From: Mesorhizobium sp. CA8
GTDB taxonomy: Bacteria; Pseudomonadota; Alphaproteobacteria; Rhizobiales; Rhizobiaceae
Assembly: GCF_020164955.1 (NCBI RefSeq)
Contig: NZ_JAIUHG010000021.1
Location: forward strand, 59,990-123,989
DNA length: 64,000 nucleotides
Direction of reading: 5' to 3'
A program made the position numbers and the translations under genes. Of this stretch, positions 17,368 to 25,209 are shown piece by piece. A model generated the notes under the pieces. The model was not told the DNA's origin. It worked only from the letters and a program-made list of their open reading frames with translations, and searched no databases. Positions within the stretch are counted from its first letter, which is position 1, and each line of letters starts with the position of its first letter.

Positions 17368-19149
17368 CTACACCAGTTCCCTGCCCTTGGCGTCGATGGC
17401 GTTGGCGACCGCCTCGTCGGTCGCCTCGTCGGGCAGGAGCATCTCGTTATGCGCCTTGCCCGACGGGATCATCGGGAAGCAGTTGGCCAGGGTCGCCACG
17501 CGGCAGTCGAACAGCACCGGCTTCTTGACCGAGATCATCTCCTTGATCGCGTCGTCGAGCTCGTCCGGCTTGTCGCAACGTATGCCGTGGCCGCCATAGG
17601 CTTCCGCCAGCTTGACGAAGTCGGGCATCGCTTCGGTGTAGGAATGCGACAGCCGGTTGCCGTGCAGCAGCTGCTGCCATTGGCGCACCATGCCCATATA
17701 CTGGTTGTTGAGGATGAAGATCTTGATCGGCGCCTCATACTGCACCGCCGAGCTCATCTCCTGCATGGTCATCTGCACCGAGGCGTCGCCGGCGATGTCG
17801 ATGACCAGCGCATCCGGGTGCGCGATCTGCACGCCGAGCGCCGCCGGCAGGCCGTAGCCCATCGTGCCCAGGCCGCCCGATGTCATCCAACGGTTCGGCT
17901 TGTCGAAATGATAATGCTGCGCCGCCCACATCTGGTGCTGGCCGACCTCGGTGGTGATGTAGGTGTCCTTATCTTTGGTCAGTTCGTAGAGCCGCTGGAT
18001 CGCGTATTGCGGCATGATCACGTCGTTGTTCATCTTGTAGGCGAGCGAGTCCCGCGCCCGCCATTTCGCGATCTGCTCCCACCACGGATAGAGCGCCTTC
18101 TTGTCGACCTTGGCGGTCGCCCGCCACAGCCGCACCAGATCCTCCAGCACGCGGCCGACATCGCCGAGGATTCCGACATCGGCATGGACGTTCTTGTTGA
18201 TCGAGGACGGATCGATGTCGATGTGGATCTTCTTCGAGTTCGGCGAGAACGCACTGAGCCGGCCGGTGATGCGGTCGTCGAAGCGCGCGCCGATGCAGAT
18301 CATCACGTCGCAATCATGCATCGCCATATTGGCTTCGTAGGTGCCGTGCATGCCGAGCATGCCGACCCAGTTCTTGCCGGACGCCGGATAGGCGCCGAGC
18401 CCCATCAGCGTCGAGGTGATCGGGAAACCGGTGAGGTCGACCAGCTCGCGCAGCAGATGGCTGGCTTCCGGGCCGGAATTGATGACGCCGCCGCCCGAAT
18501 AGATGATCGGCCTCTTCGCGCCCGCCATCAGCTCCACGGCGGCCTTCACCTTTTCCAGGTCGCCCTGGACCTTCGGCTGGTAACTGGTGCGCGGCGCCGT
18601 CTGCGGCGGCACGTAGATGCCCTTGGCGAACTGCACGTCCTTCGGGATATCGACCACGACCGGGCCGGGACGCCCCGTCGTCGCGACATGGAAGGCCTCA
18701 TGGATAGTGGCGGCGAGCTGGTTGACGTCCTTCACCAGCCAGTTGTGCTTGGTGCAGGGCCGCGTAATGCCCACCGTGTCGCATTCCTGGAAGGCGTCGG
18801 AGCCGATCAGCGAGGTTGGCACCTGGCCGGTCAGGCAGACCAGCGGGATCGAATCCATCAGCGCGTCCTGCAGCGGCGTCACCGCATTGGTGGCGCCGGG
18901 GCCGGACGTCACCAAAAGCACGCCGGCCTTGCCGGTCGAGCGCGCATAGCCTTCGGCCGCGTGGCCGGCGCCCTGTTCGTGCCGGACCAGAATGTGCTCG
19001 ACCTCGTCCTGCTGGAAAATCTCGTCATAGATCGGAAGCACCGCGCCGCCCGGATAGCCGAAGACATGCTTGACGCCGTTGTCCTTCAGCGCCTGCACCA
19101 CCATCTCCGCGCCTGTCATCTCGCGCCGCTCGTTCTGTCCGTTGCTCAT
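17368..19149 (-). CDS. ilvB: Acetolactate synthase catalytic (large) subunit
   Basis: The thiamine-diphosphate enzyme condenses pyruvate with pyruvate or 2-oxobutyrate, the first common step to valine, leucine and isoleucine. The 593-residue product shows the N-terminal GYPGGAVLPIYDEIF with HEQGAGHAAEGYARSTGKAGV (catalytic glutamate region), a central domain, and the ThDP motif GDASVQMTMQEMSSAVQYEAPIKIFILNN. I start at ATG 19149 (MSNGQNERREMTG); the frame is open to a TTG at 19212 but that lies next to the attenuator. Upstream lie a leader peptide and a terminator hairpin. The gene is also called ilvI or ilvG in some genomes. Confidence 0.97.
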   Translation of the reverse strand: MSNGQNERREMTGAEMVVQALKDNGVKHVFGYPGGAVLPIYDEIFQQDEVEHILVRHEQGAGHAAEGYARSTGKAGVLLVTSGPGATNAVTPLQDALMDSIPLVCLTGQVPTSLIGSDAFQECDTVGITRPCTKHNWLVKDVNQLAATIHEAFHVATTGRPGPVVVDIPKDVQFAKGIYVPPQTAPRTSYQPKVQGDLEKVKAAVELMAGAKRPIIYSGGGVINSGPEASHLLRELVDLTGFPITSTLMGLGAYPASGKNWVGMLGMHGTYEANMAMHDCDVMICIGARFDDRITGRLSAFSPNSKKIHIDIDPSSINKNVHADVGILGDVGRVLEDLVRLWRATAKVDKKALYPWWEQIAKWRARDSLAYKMNNDVIMPQYAIQRLYELTKDKDTYITTEVGQHQMWAAQHYHFDKPNRWMTSGGLGTMGYGLPAALGVQIAHPDALVIDIAGDASVQMTMQEMSSAVQYEAPIKIFILNNQYMGMVRQWQQLLHGNRLSHSYTEAMPDFVKLAEAYGGHGIRCDKPDELDDAIKEMISVKKPVLFDCRVATLANCFPMIPSGKAHNEMLLPDEATDEAVANAIDAKGRELV

Positions 19150-19210
19150 CGGTCTGGTCCCGTACTGTCCGCCGTCTGGCGATTTGCTGCTCGTTAAGTT
19201 GGTTGAAGGC

Positions 19211-19235
19211 AATAAAAAAGGCCCCCGAGGGAGCC
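19211..19235 (-). terminator. Rho-independent terminator in the ilvB leader (attenuator)
   Basis: On the minus strand GGCTCCCTCGGGGGCC forms a strong hairpin followed immediately by TTTTTT. It lies 62 bp before the ilvB ATG and 34 bp after the leader peptide stop, exactly where an attenuation terminator belongs. Competing pairings exist upstream: GCGCGTGGG at 19283-19291, inside the leader coding part, can pair with CCCATGCGC at 19244-19252. Ribosome position could therefore decide the fold. Confidence 0.8.
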
Positions 19236-19269
19236 TGTGGGATGCGCATGGGAGGTTTTCGCCCGGCGG

Positions 19270-19320
19270 TTACACCGCCTTGCCCACGCGCCAGCCTACG
19301 AGAATGAGTGCCGTTTTCAT
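19270..19320 (-). CDS. ilvB leader peptide (attenuation)
   Basis: A 16-codon frame reads MKTALILVGWRVGKAV then TAA. Six of sixteen codons are for branched-chain residues, with Leu-Ile-Leu-Val consecutive. It is followed by the perfect hairpin GGCGGT-GTA-ACCGCC over its stop and by the terminator before ilvB, the arrangement of a classical amino-acid attenuator. Starvation for charged Leu, Ile or Val tRNA would stall ribosomes on codons 5-8 and favour readthrough. A promoter-like pair lies so close upstream that the ATG may be at the very 5' end of the message, i.e. leaderless. Translation itself is inferred. Confidence 0.8.
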   Translation of the reverse strand: MKTALILVGWRVGKAV

Positions 19321-19328
19321 GGGCGCGG

Positions 19329-19358
19329 ACAATAAGGGCCAAAACGCGGGCTCGTCAA
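19329..19358 (-). promoter_or_regulatory. Candidate sigma-70-type promoter of the ilv leader operon
   Basis: On the minus strand a TTGACG at 19358-19353 and TATTGT at 19334-19329 are separated by 18 bp. Transcription would begin around 19320-19324, at or just before the leader peptide ATG at 19320. This is the only good promoter-like pair seen between the leader and the divergent gene stump. Confidence 0.55.
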
Positions 19359-19492
19359 TGGGGTCCCGTGCGAATTCACCCGTCTGTGAGAACGGCGCCG
19401 ACGCACTCCCATCGTACAGCTACCATAGTACAGTTGAGCGTGCCTCTCCGACACACCACTATGCGCGGGCAAAAGACGTGCGAGGAGGACGC

Positions 19493-19654
19493 ATGGCTGG
19501 CGAGCGGGAGCATATACGCGAGATCGAAGAGGTGCTGTCCGGCGTGCGATCGTCTCGCGTCGATATCGTGGTCCAATCCTGGCTGCGCTGCATCGACACT
19601 CATCGGCTCGACCCGGCACGGCCGACCGAAGCCTATATCGTCTTAACAGGTTGA
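19493..19654 (+). pseudogene. 5' stump of an AcoR-like GAF/sigma-54 activator
   Basis: A perfect ribosome site (GAGGAGG) precedes ATG at 19493, and 53 codons follow before TGA. The peptide (HIREIEEVLSG, VVQSWLRCIDTHRLDPARPT, EAYIV) matches the extreme N-terminus of AcoR-type GAF-domain, sigma-54-dependent activators, where I recall SW.RC...H.LDP then a ...LREH segment. After EAYIV the frame leaves the family (LTG, stop), and none of the GAF, AAA+ or Fis domains remain. The next gene, a flavin monooxygenase, starts 82 bp later. I read this as the remnant of a regulator removed by a deletion, possibly the former activator of that gene. It could also be expressed as a short peptide. Confidence 0.65.
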
Positions 19655-19736
19655 TTTCATTGTAACCCTTTATGAGCGTCACGATTGGCACGCCGCTACT
19701 GCTCATGCCGGACTCTAGCAAAGTGGAGGAGAACAA

Positions 19737-21545
19737 ATGCTCGAGAGGACACCCACCACCAAGGCGCAGGCGCTGCTCGACAAGTTCGGCAAGGCGCTGG
19801 AAGCCGGCGACATCGACAGCGCCGTCAACTGCTTCCAGGCCGATTGCTACTGGCGCGACCTCGTCACCTTCACCTGGAACCTGAAGACGATGGAGGGCCA
19901 GGACCAGATCCGCGACATGCTGCAGGCGACGCTGGCCAGCACCAAGCCGACGGGCTGGGCGGTGGCCAAGGGCGAGGAAGCGAGCGAGGACGGCGGGGTC
20001 ACCACCGCCTGGATCACCTTCGAGACGAGTGTGGCGCGCGGCTTTGGCCTCGTGCGGTTCAAGGGCGACCTGATCTGGACCCTGCTCACCACCATGGCGG
20101 AGCTGAAGGGCCATGAGGAGAAAGCGGGCTTCACCCGCCCGCTCGGCGCCAAGCATGGCCACGGCAAGGGCCGCAAGACGTGGCGTGAGGAGCGCGACGA
20201 GGAGATCGCCGAGCTCGGCCACACCAGGCAACCCTATGTCGTCATCATCGGCGGCGGCCAGGGCGGAATCGCGCTCGGCGCCCGGCTGAAGCAGCTCGGC
20301 GTGCCGGCCATCATCGTCGAGAAGAACGAGCGTCCGGGCGACTCCTGGCGCAAGCGCTACAAGTCGCTCTGCCTGCACGACCCGGTCTGGTACGATCACC
20401 TGCCCTATATCGACTTTCCGAAGAACTGGCCGGTCTTCGCGCCGAAGGACAAGATCGGCGACTGGCTGGAAATGTACACCAAGGTGATGGAGCTGAACTA
20501 TTGGAGCTCCACATCAGCGAAATCCGCCAAATACGACGAGAAGGCCAAGGAATGGACGGTCGTCGTCGAGCGCGACGGCAAGGAGATCGTGCTGAAGCCG
20601 AAACAGCTGGTGCTGGCGACCGGCATGTCGGGCAAGGCGAACTGGCCGAAATACAAAGGCCAGGACATCTTCAAGGGCGAGCAGCAGCACTCCTCGACCC
20701 ATCCCGGCCCGGACAAATACCGCGGCAAGAAAGTGGTGGTCATCGGCTCCAACAATTCGGCGCATGACATCTGCGCGGCGCTGTGGGAAGGCGGCGCCGA
20801 CGTGACCATGGTGCAGCGTTCGTCGACCCACATCGTCAGGTCGGACACGCTGATGGATATCGGGCTTGGCGCGCTCTACTCCGAGCAGGCGGTGGAGAAT
20901 GGCATGACGACCGGCAAGGCCGACATGATCTTCGCTTCGCTCCCCTACCGCATCCTGCACGAGTTCCAGATCCCGCTCTATCAGCAGATGAAGGAGCGCG
21001 ACGCGAAATTCTACGACGACCTGGAAAAGGCCGGCTTCGTGCTCGACTGGGGCGATGACGGCTCGGGCCTGTTCATGAAATATCTGCGCCGCGGCTCCGG
21101 CTATTATATCGATGTCGGCGCCTGCGACCTCGTCATCGACGGCTCGATCAAGCTGAAGAGCGGACCGGGCGCCGCGGTGCAGGAACTCACCGAAACCGGT
21201 GTCAAATTCGTCGACGGCACCGAATTGCCGGCTGACTTGGTGATCTATGCCACCGGCTACGGCTCGATGAACGGTTGGGCCGCCGACCTCATCTCGCAGG
21301 ATGTAGCGGACAAGGTCGGCAAGGTCTGGGGCCTCGGCTCCGCCACCACCAAGGATCCGGGTCCCTGGGAGGGCGAGCAGCGCAACATGTGGAAACCGAC
21401 GCAGCAGGAAGCGCTATGGTTCCACGGCGGCAACCTGCACCAGTCGCGCCACTATTCGCAGTATCTGTCGCTGCAGCTGAAGGCGCGCCAAGTTGGCCTG
21501 CCGACGCCCGTCTACGGGCTGCAGGAGGTCTACCACAAGAGCTGA
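19737..21545 (+). CDS. Flavin-containing monooxygenase with N-terminal NTF2-like domain
   Basis: The 602-residue protein joins two parts. Residues 1-130 look like a SnoaL/NTF2-type cone fold (LEAGDIDSAVNCFQADCYWRD is typical). Residues 165-600 are a group B flavin monooxygenase with the FAD motif GGGQGG at 172-177, the FMO signature FKGEQQHSSTH at 312-322 and the NADP motif GSNNS at 337-341. Such enzymes use NADPH and O2 to oxygenate soft nucleophiles or ketones; the substrate here is unknown. The ATG at 19737 follows GGAGGAG closely. It stands alone, with a truncated activator gene upstream and the phosphonate-type pair convergent 51 bp downstream. Confidence 0.9.
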   Translation: MLERTPTTKAQALLDKFGKALEAGDIDSAVNCFQADCYWRDLVTFTWNLKTMEGQDQIRDMLQATLASTKPTGWAVAKGEEASEDGGVTTAWITFETSVARGFGLVRFKGDLIWTLLTTMAELKGHEEKAGFTRPLGAKHGHGKGRKTWREERDEEIAELGHTRQPYVVIIGGGQGGIALGARLKQLGVPAIIVEKNERPGDSWRKRYKSLCLHDPVWYDHLPYIDFPKNWPVFAPKDKIGDWLEMYTKVMELNYWSSTSAKSAKYDEKAKEWTVVVERDGKEIVLKPKQLVLATGMSGKANWPKYKGQDIFKGEQQHSSTHPGPDKYRGKKVVVIGSNNSAHDICAALWEGGADVTMVQRSSTHIVRSDTLMDIGLGALYSEQAVENGMTTGKADMIFASLPYRILHEFQIPLYQQMKERDAKFYDDLEKAGFVLDWGDDGSGLFMKYLRRGSGYYIDVGACDLVIDGSIKLKSGPGAAVQELTETGVKFVDGTELPADLVIYATGYGSMNGWAADLISQDVADKVGKVWGLGSATTKDPGPWEGEQRNMWKPTQQEALWFHGGNLHQSRHYSQYLSLQLKARQVGLPTPVYGLQEVYHKS

Positions 21546-21596
21546 CGCACGGCGCTCTCGCGGGTGGCAGAAGCCCGGCCGGCCGTTTTCGGCCAT

Positions 21597-22181
21597 CTAG
21601 GCCGCCTTTTCAGCCGCGAACTTCTTCACCACCCGCTCGAGCAAGGGCACGTAGTCGCGGAAGGCACGCGTCTTCATGTCGGCGACCTTGCCGCCCTCGT
21701 CCCAGATGCGCACGCGCACCGCTTCGTCGTGGAAGAGATTGCTGCGGAACTCAGCCACCTCCTCCGCGCTCATCGGCCCGCCCTGCAGCGACAGCGTATG
21801 CACCGAAGCCGCCGACAGCTTACTGAAATAGGTCGGATCGGTGGCGCAGAGATAGCGCTTGGCCGCGACATGCAGCCTGACGCATTCGACGATAACCGGC
21901 GGGAAGAACGGCGCCAGCACCTCGCCGCCCGCCTCGTCATGGTGCTTGTCCTCGACGTCGTCGGGCGAGTAGGTGCCAAACTCGCTGGTGTAATGGCCGA
22001 TGTCGTGCAGCAACGCGGCCGCGACAAGCTCCTCCGGTGCGCCGTCCTGCTCGGCCAGCCATGCGCCCTGCAGCATATGCTCCGACATGGTGACCGCCTC
22101 GCCGAGATAGGATTCGGCGCCGCGACGCTCGAAAATATCGGCGATGAACTCGACGATGTTGCCTGCGTTCAATTCGTTCAT
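21597..22181 (-). CDS. HD-domain mixed-valent di-iron oxygenase, PhnZ/TmpB-like
   Basis: The 194-residue HD protein carries residues that in PhnZ-type oxygenases form the di-iron site and substrate lid: Y25 and E28 in ESYLGEAVTMSEH, H35, H59-D60 and H63 in LLHDIGHY, H80/H81, H104 and the aspartate of IWDEGGK. Each lies at or within one residue of the published PhnZ positions as I remember them. PhnZ and TmpB cleave the C-P bond of 1-hydroxy-phosphonates, releasing phosphate and a carboxylate. The ATG overlaps the stop of the upstream 2-oxoglutarate oxygenase by four bases, the arrangement of a two-step pathway. TmpB versus another PhnZ homologue is inferred from the partner. Confidence 0.8.
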   Translation of the reverse strand: MNELNAGNIVEFIADIFERRGAESYLGEAVTMSEHMLQGAWLAEQDGAPEELVAAALLHDIGHYTSEFGTYSPDDVEDKHHDEAGGEVLAPFFPPVIVECVRLHVAAKRYLCATDPTYFSKLSAASVHTLSLQGGPMSAEEVAEFRSNLFHDEAVRVRIWDEGGKVADMKTRAFRDYVPLLERVVKKFAAEKAA

Positions 22182-23329
22182 TCCGCCGCCTCCCTGAAAC
22201 CATGCTCGATCGCCGCAAGCGTCGACAGCAGGCCATCCTTGTCGGCGTAGCAGCCCTGCAGCCAGCGCTTGCCGCTGCCGGAAAACGCCTTGCGCGCGTG
22301 CATGACGCGGGTGTTGTCGACGATGAAGGATTGCCCCGCCTCGAGCTTGAACGTCACCTCGAAGGCCGGATCCTCGATCAGCTCGGCGAACCGGCGATAG
22401 GCCGCGTAATATTTGTCCATCTCGGCGAAGGGCACATCGACGGCCGGCGCCAGAGAGCGGTTGTTGAAGCGGATGCAGACCAACTCGCCATCGGGCCCGA
22501 GCTCGATCATCGGCCGCTTGGACTGCAGCCGCACGCCCGACGAGCCGGCATATTCGAAACGCGCCGGATAGGAAGAAAGCAGCCGGAAGCCGTCCGGGTT
22601 TTCCGACTGAAGGGCGGCAGCCACCGCGAACCCGTCGATGACGCTGGATTCGCCGCCTTCCACCGTGTTCTCGATACAGGCGAGGATCTGCAGCGTCGGC
22701 ACCGGATCGCGATAGGGATTGTCGGTATGCGCCTGCAGGCCGAGATTGGTGTAGGCGAGATTGTTCGGGTTGACCTCGGCCCGCACCTCGAACCAGCGCC
22801 CGTAATTGGTCTCTCTTATATAGCCGAAAAGCTCCGCCACCTTGCACAGCGCGCCGGATTCGGCGGGCAGGCCGTCCATGACGGCGAAGCCGAAGCTGCG
22901 GACCGCGGCCAGCCATTGCCGCAAGACGTTGCTGTCCCTGCTGGCATCTGCATAGGCGGCGCGCGGCACGGAATTCTGCATCGTGGCTTTCGTCCAGCGC
23001 TCTATGTCGCTTCCCGTCCAGCCAGGCTCGCGAGCCTCCTTGCGATCGTAGGCATGAGCGCGGAGCCAGCTTGCGGAAAAGCTGGCGGTCTTGCCTTCAG
23101 GAGCGAATGTGACCTCCAGCGCTCCGCCCTTGATCTCAGCCGCGCCGATCCGCGTTTCCGCCGGAATATCGAGGATGGTAATCAGCCGCTGTCCGTTGCC
23201 GTCACTGCGCGTCTTGTCGTCCAGCGCATTGTCGCGCAGCCATATGGCATGGAAGCGGCTCACCGTTCCGTCCTTCCAGCCAAGCGCGATCACTCGTCCG
23301 CCATCGCCCAGCGTTGCCGTCGCCAACAT
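22178..23329 (-). CDS. Fe(II)/2-oxoglutarate oxygenase of the gamma-butyrobetaine hydroxylase family, TmpA-like
   Basis: The 383-residue protein has the GBBH-like N-terminal domain (FHAIWLRDNALDD) and a TauD-type double-stranded beta helix with the iron ligands H201-x-D203 in LQAHTDNPY and H344 in NTRVMHARKAF. In GBBH the N-terminal domain holds a zinc ion with cysteines after WLRDN; here those cysteines are absent. Coupled to a PhnZ-like gene, the best model is TmpA, which hydroxylates 2-(trimethylammonio)ethylphosphonate at carbon 1, after which TmpB yields phosphate and glycine betaine. A carnitine-type hydroxylase is the alternative. ATG 23329 has GGGAG ten bases upstream. The LysR gene is divergent. 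Confidence 0.8.
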   Translation of the reverse strand: MLATATLGDGGRVIALGWKDGTVSRFHAIWLRDNALDDKTRSDGNGQRLITILDIPAETRIGAAEIKGGALEVTFAPEGKTASFSASWLRAHAYDRKEAREPGWTGSDIERWTKATMQNSVPRAAYADASRDSNVLRQWLAAVRSFGFAVMDGLPAESGALCKVAELFGYIRETNYGRWFEVRAEVNPNNLAYTNLGLQAHTDNPYRDPVPTLQILACIENTVEGGESSVIDGFAVAAALQSENPDGFRLLSSYPARFEYAGSSGVRLQSKRPMIELGPDGELVCIRFNNRSLAPAVDVPFAEMDKYYAAYRRFAELIEDPAFEVTFKLEAGQSFIVDNTRVMHARKAFSGSGKRWLQGCYADKDGLLSTLAAIEHGFREAAE

Positions 23330-23396
23330 ATCCCGAAAGCTCCCATCCTCTACCCGCCACTAGGGGCACGGATTGCATGCTGGCTTCGCCAGAGGC

Positions 23397-23410
23397 ATAA
23401 TTCAAATTAT
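23397..23410. promoter_or_regulatory. Palindrome between lysR and tmpA-like gene, candidate operator
   Basis: ATAATT-CA-AATTAT is a perfect 6-bp inverted repeat in the 111-bp gap between the divergent genes. Its size and symmetric A+T character suit a LysR-type recognition half, and its position 31 bp before the lysR start would serve both promoters. Binding is not shown. Confidence 0.4.
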
Positions 23411-23440
23411 CGTTTTGCGGGTATTGGCGCTAAATTCCTG

Positions 23441-24325
23441 ATGGCTGGAATAGCTTTCGATACGATGCCTCCTCTCGACTGGCTGCGCAGTTTCGAGGCT
23501 GCCGCCCGCCTGTCGAACTTCACCGCCGCGGCCGCGGAGCTCGGGCTCACGCAAGCCGCCGTCAGCCAGCACATCCGTTTTCTGGAAGAGCGGCTCAGGA
23601 CTCGATTGTTCGCTCGCCTGGCGCGCGGCGTGGCATTGTCGCCGGAGGGCGCGGCCTATCTCCCGCATATCCAGTCGGCATTCGCGACCATCGGCAACAG
23701 CACCAATGAGCTGTTCGAGCCGCGCGCCGTGCAGACCGTCTCGATCCGGGTTCCGATCTCGTTTGCCCTTCTGGTGCTGGTCCCGGCCTTGCCCGAGCTG
23801 GCAAAAGCGCTGCCGCAGATCCGGCTCGATCTGGTGACCATCCATCGGCCGACCGACTACGACCAGCCCGGCTCGGCGCTCGACATACGATTCGGCAACG
23901 GGTCCTTTCCCGGGCGCGAGGCCGACCGGCTGACGGTCGAGCGGCTTGTCCCGGTCGCGGCTCCGCCGTTCGCCCGAGAAGCCGATTGGACGTCGTTGCC
24001 GCTGCTCCTGGTGGCGGGCGCGCGCGAGATGTGGGCGGAATGGTTTGCCGCCGCGGGGCTTGCAGGCCATTCCCGTCGCTCGCATCGCTTCGACAGTTTC
24101 GTCACCGCCATGGAAGCGGCGAAGGCCGGCGCCGGAGCACTGCTCGGCTCGCGGCCGCTGATCGACGCGGCCCTCAAGGACAAGGTTCTCGTCAGGCTTT
24201 CGGATTTCGAGCTTTCGAGCCCATCGGGCCATTTCCTGACGAGACCGTCATCATCGCGACTGTCCGGCGCCGAGCAGGATTTCCGCGGCTGGCTCCTGTC
24301 GCACATTGCCGGAAGTTCAGGATAG
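23441..24325 (+). CDS. LysR-family regulator (GcvA-like), probable regulator of the tmpAB-like operon
   Basis: The 294-residue protein has an N-terminal winged helix of the GcvA type (PPLDWLRSFEAAARLSNFTAAAAELGLTQAAVSQHIRFLEERLRTRLF is present in order) and a periplasmic-binding-like effector domain. ATG 23441 is used; ATG 23465 (MPPLDWL) is a shorter option. It is divergent from the TmpA-like gene with 111 bp between them and a palindrome in the gap, the usual LysR layout. The inducer is therefore likely to be the phosphonate or its product. Its last nine bases overlap the end of the frameshifted GNAT gene on the other strand. Confidence 0.88.
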   Translation: MAGIAFDTMPPLDWLRSFEAAARLSNFTAAAAELGLTQAAVSQHIRFLEERLRTRLFARLARGVALSPEGAAYLPHIQSAFATIGNSTNELFEPRAVQTVSIRVPISFALLVLVPALPELAKALPQIRLDLVTIHRPTDYDQPGSALDIRFGNGSFPGREADRLTVERLVPVAAPPFAREADWTSLPLLLVAGAREMWAEWFAAAGLAGHSRRSHRFDSFVTAMEAAKAGAGALLGSRPLIDAALKDKVLVRLSDFELSSPSGHFLTRPSSSRLSGAEQDFRGWLLSHIAGSSG

Positions 24326-24855
24326 CGTGTCGGCCGCTGCTCCGATCCGTTTCCAGTAGATAAGAGTGCCGGTGAGCCCGCCGTGGGGCTTGAGCGCGAA
24401 ATCGGGGATCTCACCGGCCAAGGTGAAACCGAGTTTCTCATAAAGCCCGGCCGCGCCCTCTTCGCTGGCGGTGTCCAGCACCAGCAGCGTGCGGCCTTTC
24501 TCGACGGCCAGTTTCTCCCTGCCCGCATCAGGCCCGTCGCCACGCCTTTGCCGCGATGGTTTCGGCCGGCCATCAGCTTGGCGATCTCGGCGCGGTGCGG
24601 TTGATTGGGCGGGAAGTCGAGAAGCAGCGTGACGGTGCCGGCAAGCGCATCGCTCCGCCATGCGCCCAGCACCGCCCTTTCCCCGCGCGCGGCCGCGGCA
24701 AGCGACTTGCGCCAGAAATCCCGCGCCGCCTCCGCCGACAACGGATGCATGAAGCTCACCGACCCGCCGGCGGCGACCGTCTCGATCAACAGATCGGTGA
24801 GCATCGCGATGGTCGCCGCATCGTCACTCAACGCCCGGATTTCAAGGGAATTCAT
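24317..24855 (-). pseudogene. GNAT acetyltransferase interrupted by a single-base frameshift
   Basis: Two frames together make one GNAT. The first, from ATG 24855, runs MNSLEIRALSDDAATIAML... to AEIAKLMAGRNHRGKGVATGLMRAG, including the acetyl-CoA loop RGKGVATGL. The second continues EKLAVEKGRTLLVLDTASEEGAAGLYEKLGF and ends with GTLIYWKRIGAAADTLS. They join near 24515-24525, where one base seems missing (GCAGGGAGAAACTG read where GCA-GNG-GAG-AAA-CTG is expected). Restored, it would be about 179 residues. It lies in a probable operon with the XRE-cupin regulator and a small protein. The shift could be real or a sequencing error. Confidence 0.85.
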
Positions 24856-24895
24856 GCTGGTGCTCTCCAGGTGACGAAAAAACATCGGGAACAGG

Positions 24896-25204
24896 TCATT
24901 CGAAATGGCTGATGCGTTTCCGTCGTCGTGCCCGCCGGATTTCGGCGATGCGGTCGGCGTCGTCCTCGCTGAGATGGCGGCCACGCTCCAAGATCTCGAG
25001 CGTATATTCCTCATAGGTCAGGCCGAGCCGTTCGGCCCTCTCCAGCCGCATCAGCATGACGGCGTGGCTTGGCGCCTTCCAGGCCTTGTCGTGGGCGGCG
25101 CGCCAGGCGATGAAGGTATAGGCATCGCCCTTGCCCCAGGGCGGGCCATCGTAGTCATCGAGCGGCGGCCCGCCATTGTGCGAGCGTTTTGGCCGGCGAG
25201 ACAT
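24896..25204 (-). CDS. Small conserved hypothetical protein
   Basis: The 102-residue product starts MSRRPKRSHNGGPPLDDYDG and ends with a basic stretch (EIRRARRRKRISHFE). The HNGGPPLDD opening recurs in several small rhizobial proteins as I recall, but no function is known to me. The middle (ERAERLGLTYEEYTLEILERGRHLSEDDADRI) is predicted helical and resembles a short DNA-binding or regulatory module. It sits five bases after the stop of the XRE-cupin gene and 40 bp before the GNAT pseudogene, so the three are likely one transcript. ATG 25204 is the only ATG that fits that spacing. Confidence 0.7.
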   Translation of the reverse strand: MSRRPKRSHNGGPPLDDYDGPPWGKGDAYTFIAWRAAHDKAWKAPSHAVMLMRLERAERLGLTYEEYTLEILERGRHLSEDDADRIAEIRRARRRKRISHFE

Positions 25205-25209
25205 CGGGG

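Noticed and set aside
19685..19702. TTGGCACG followed by CTGC upstream of the monooxygenase, like a sigma-54 promoter
   Set aside because: The -24 box is good, but GG to GC spacing is 14 instead of 12 bases, and sigma-54 does not tolerate that. Kept only as a hint because an AcoR-like stump is adjacent.
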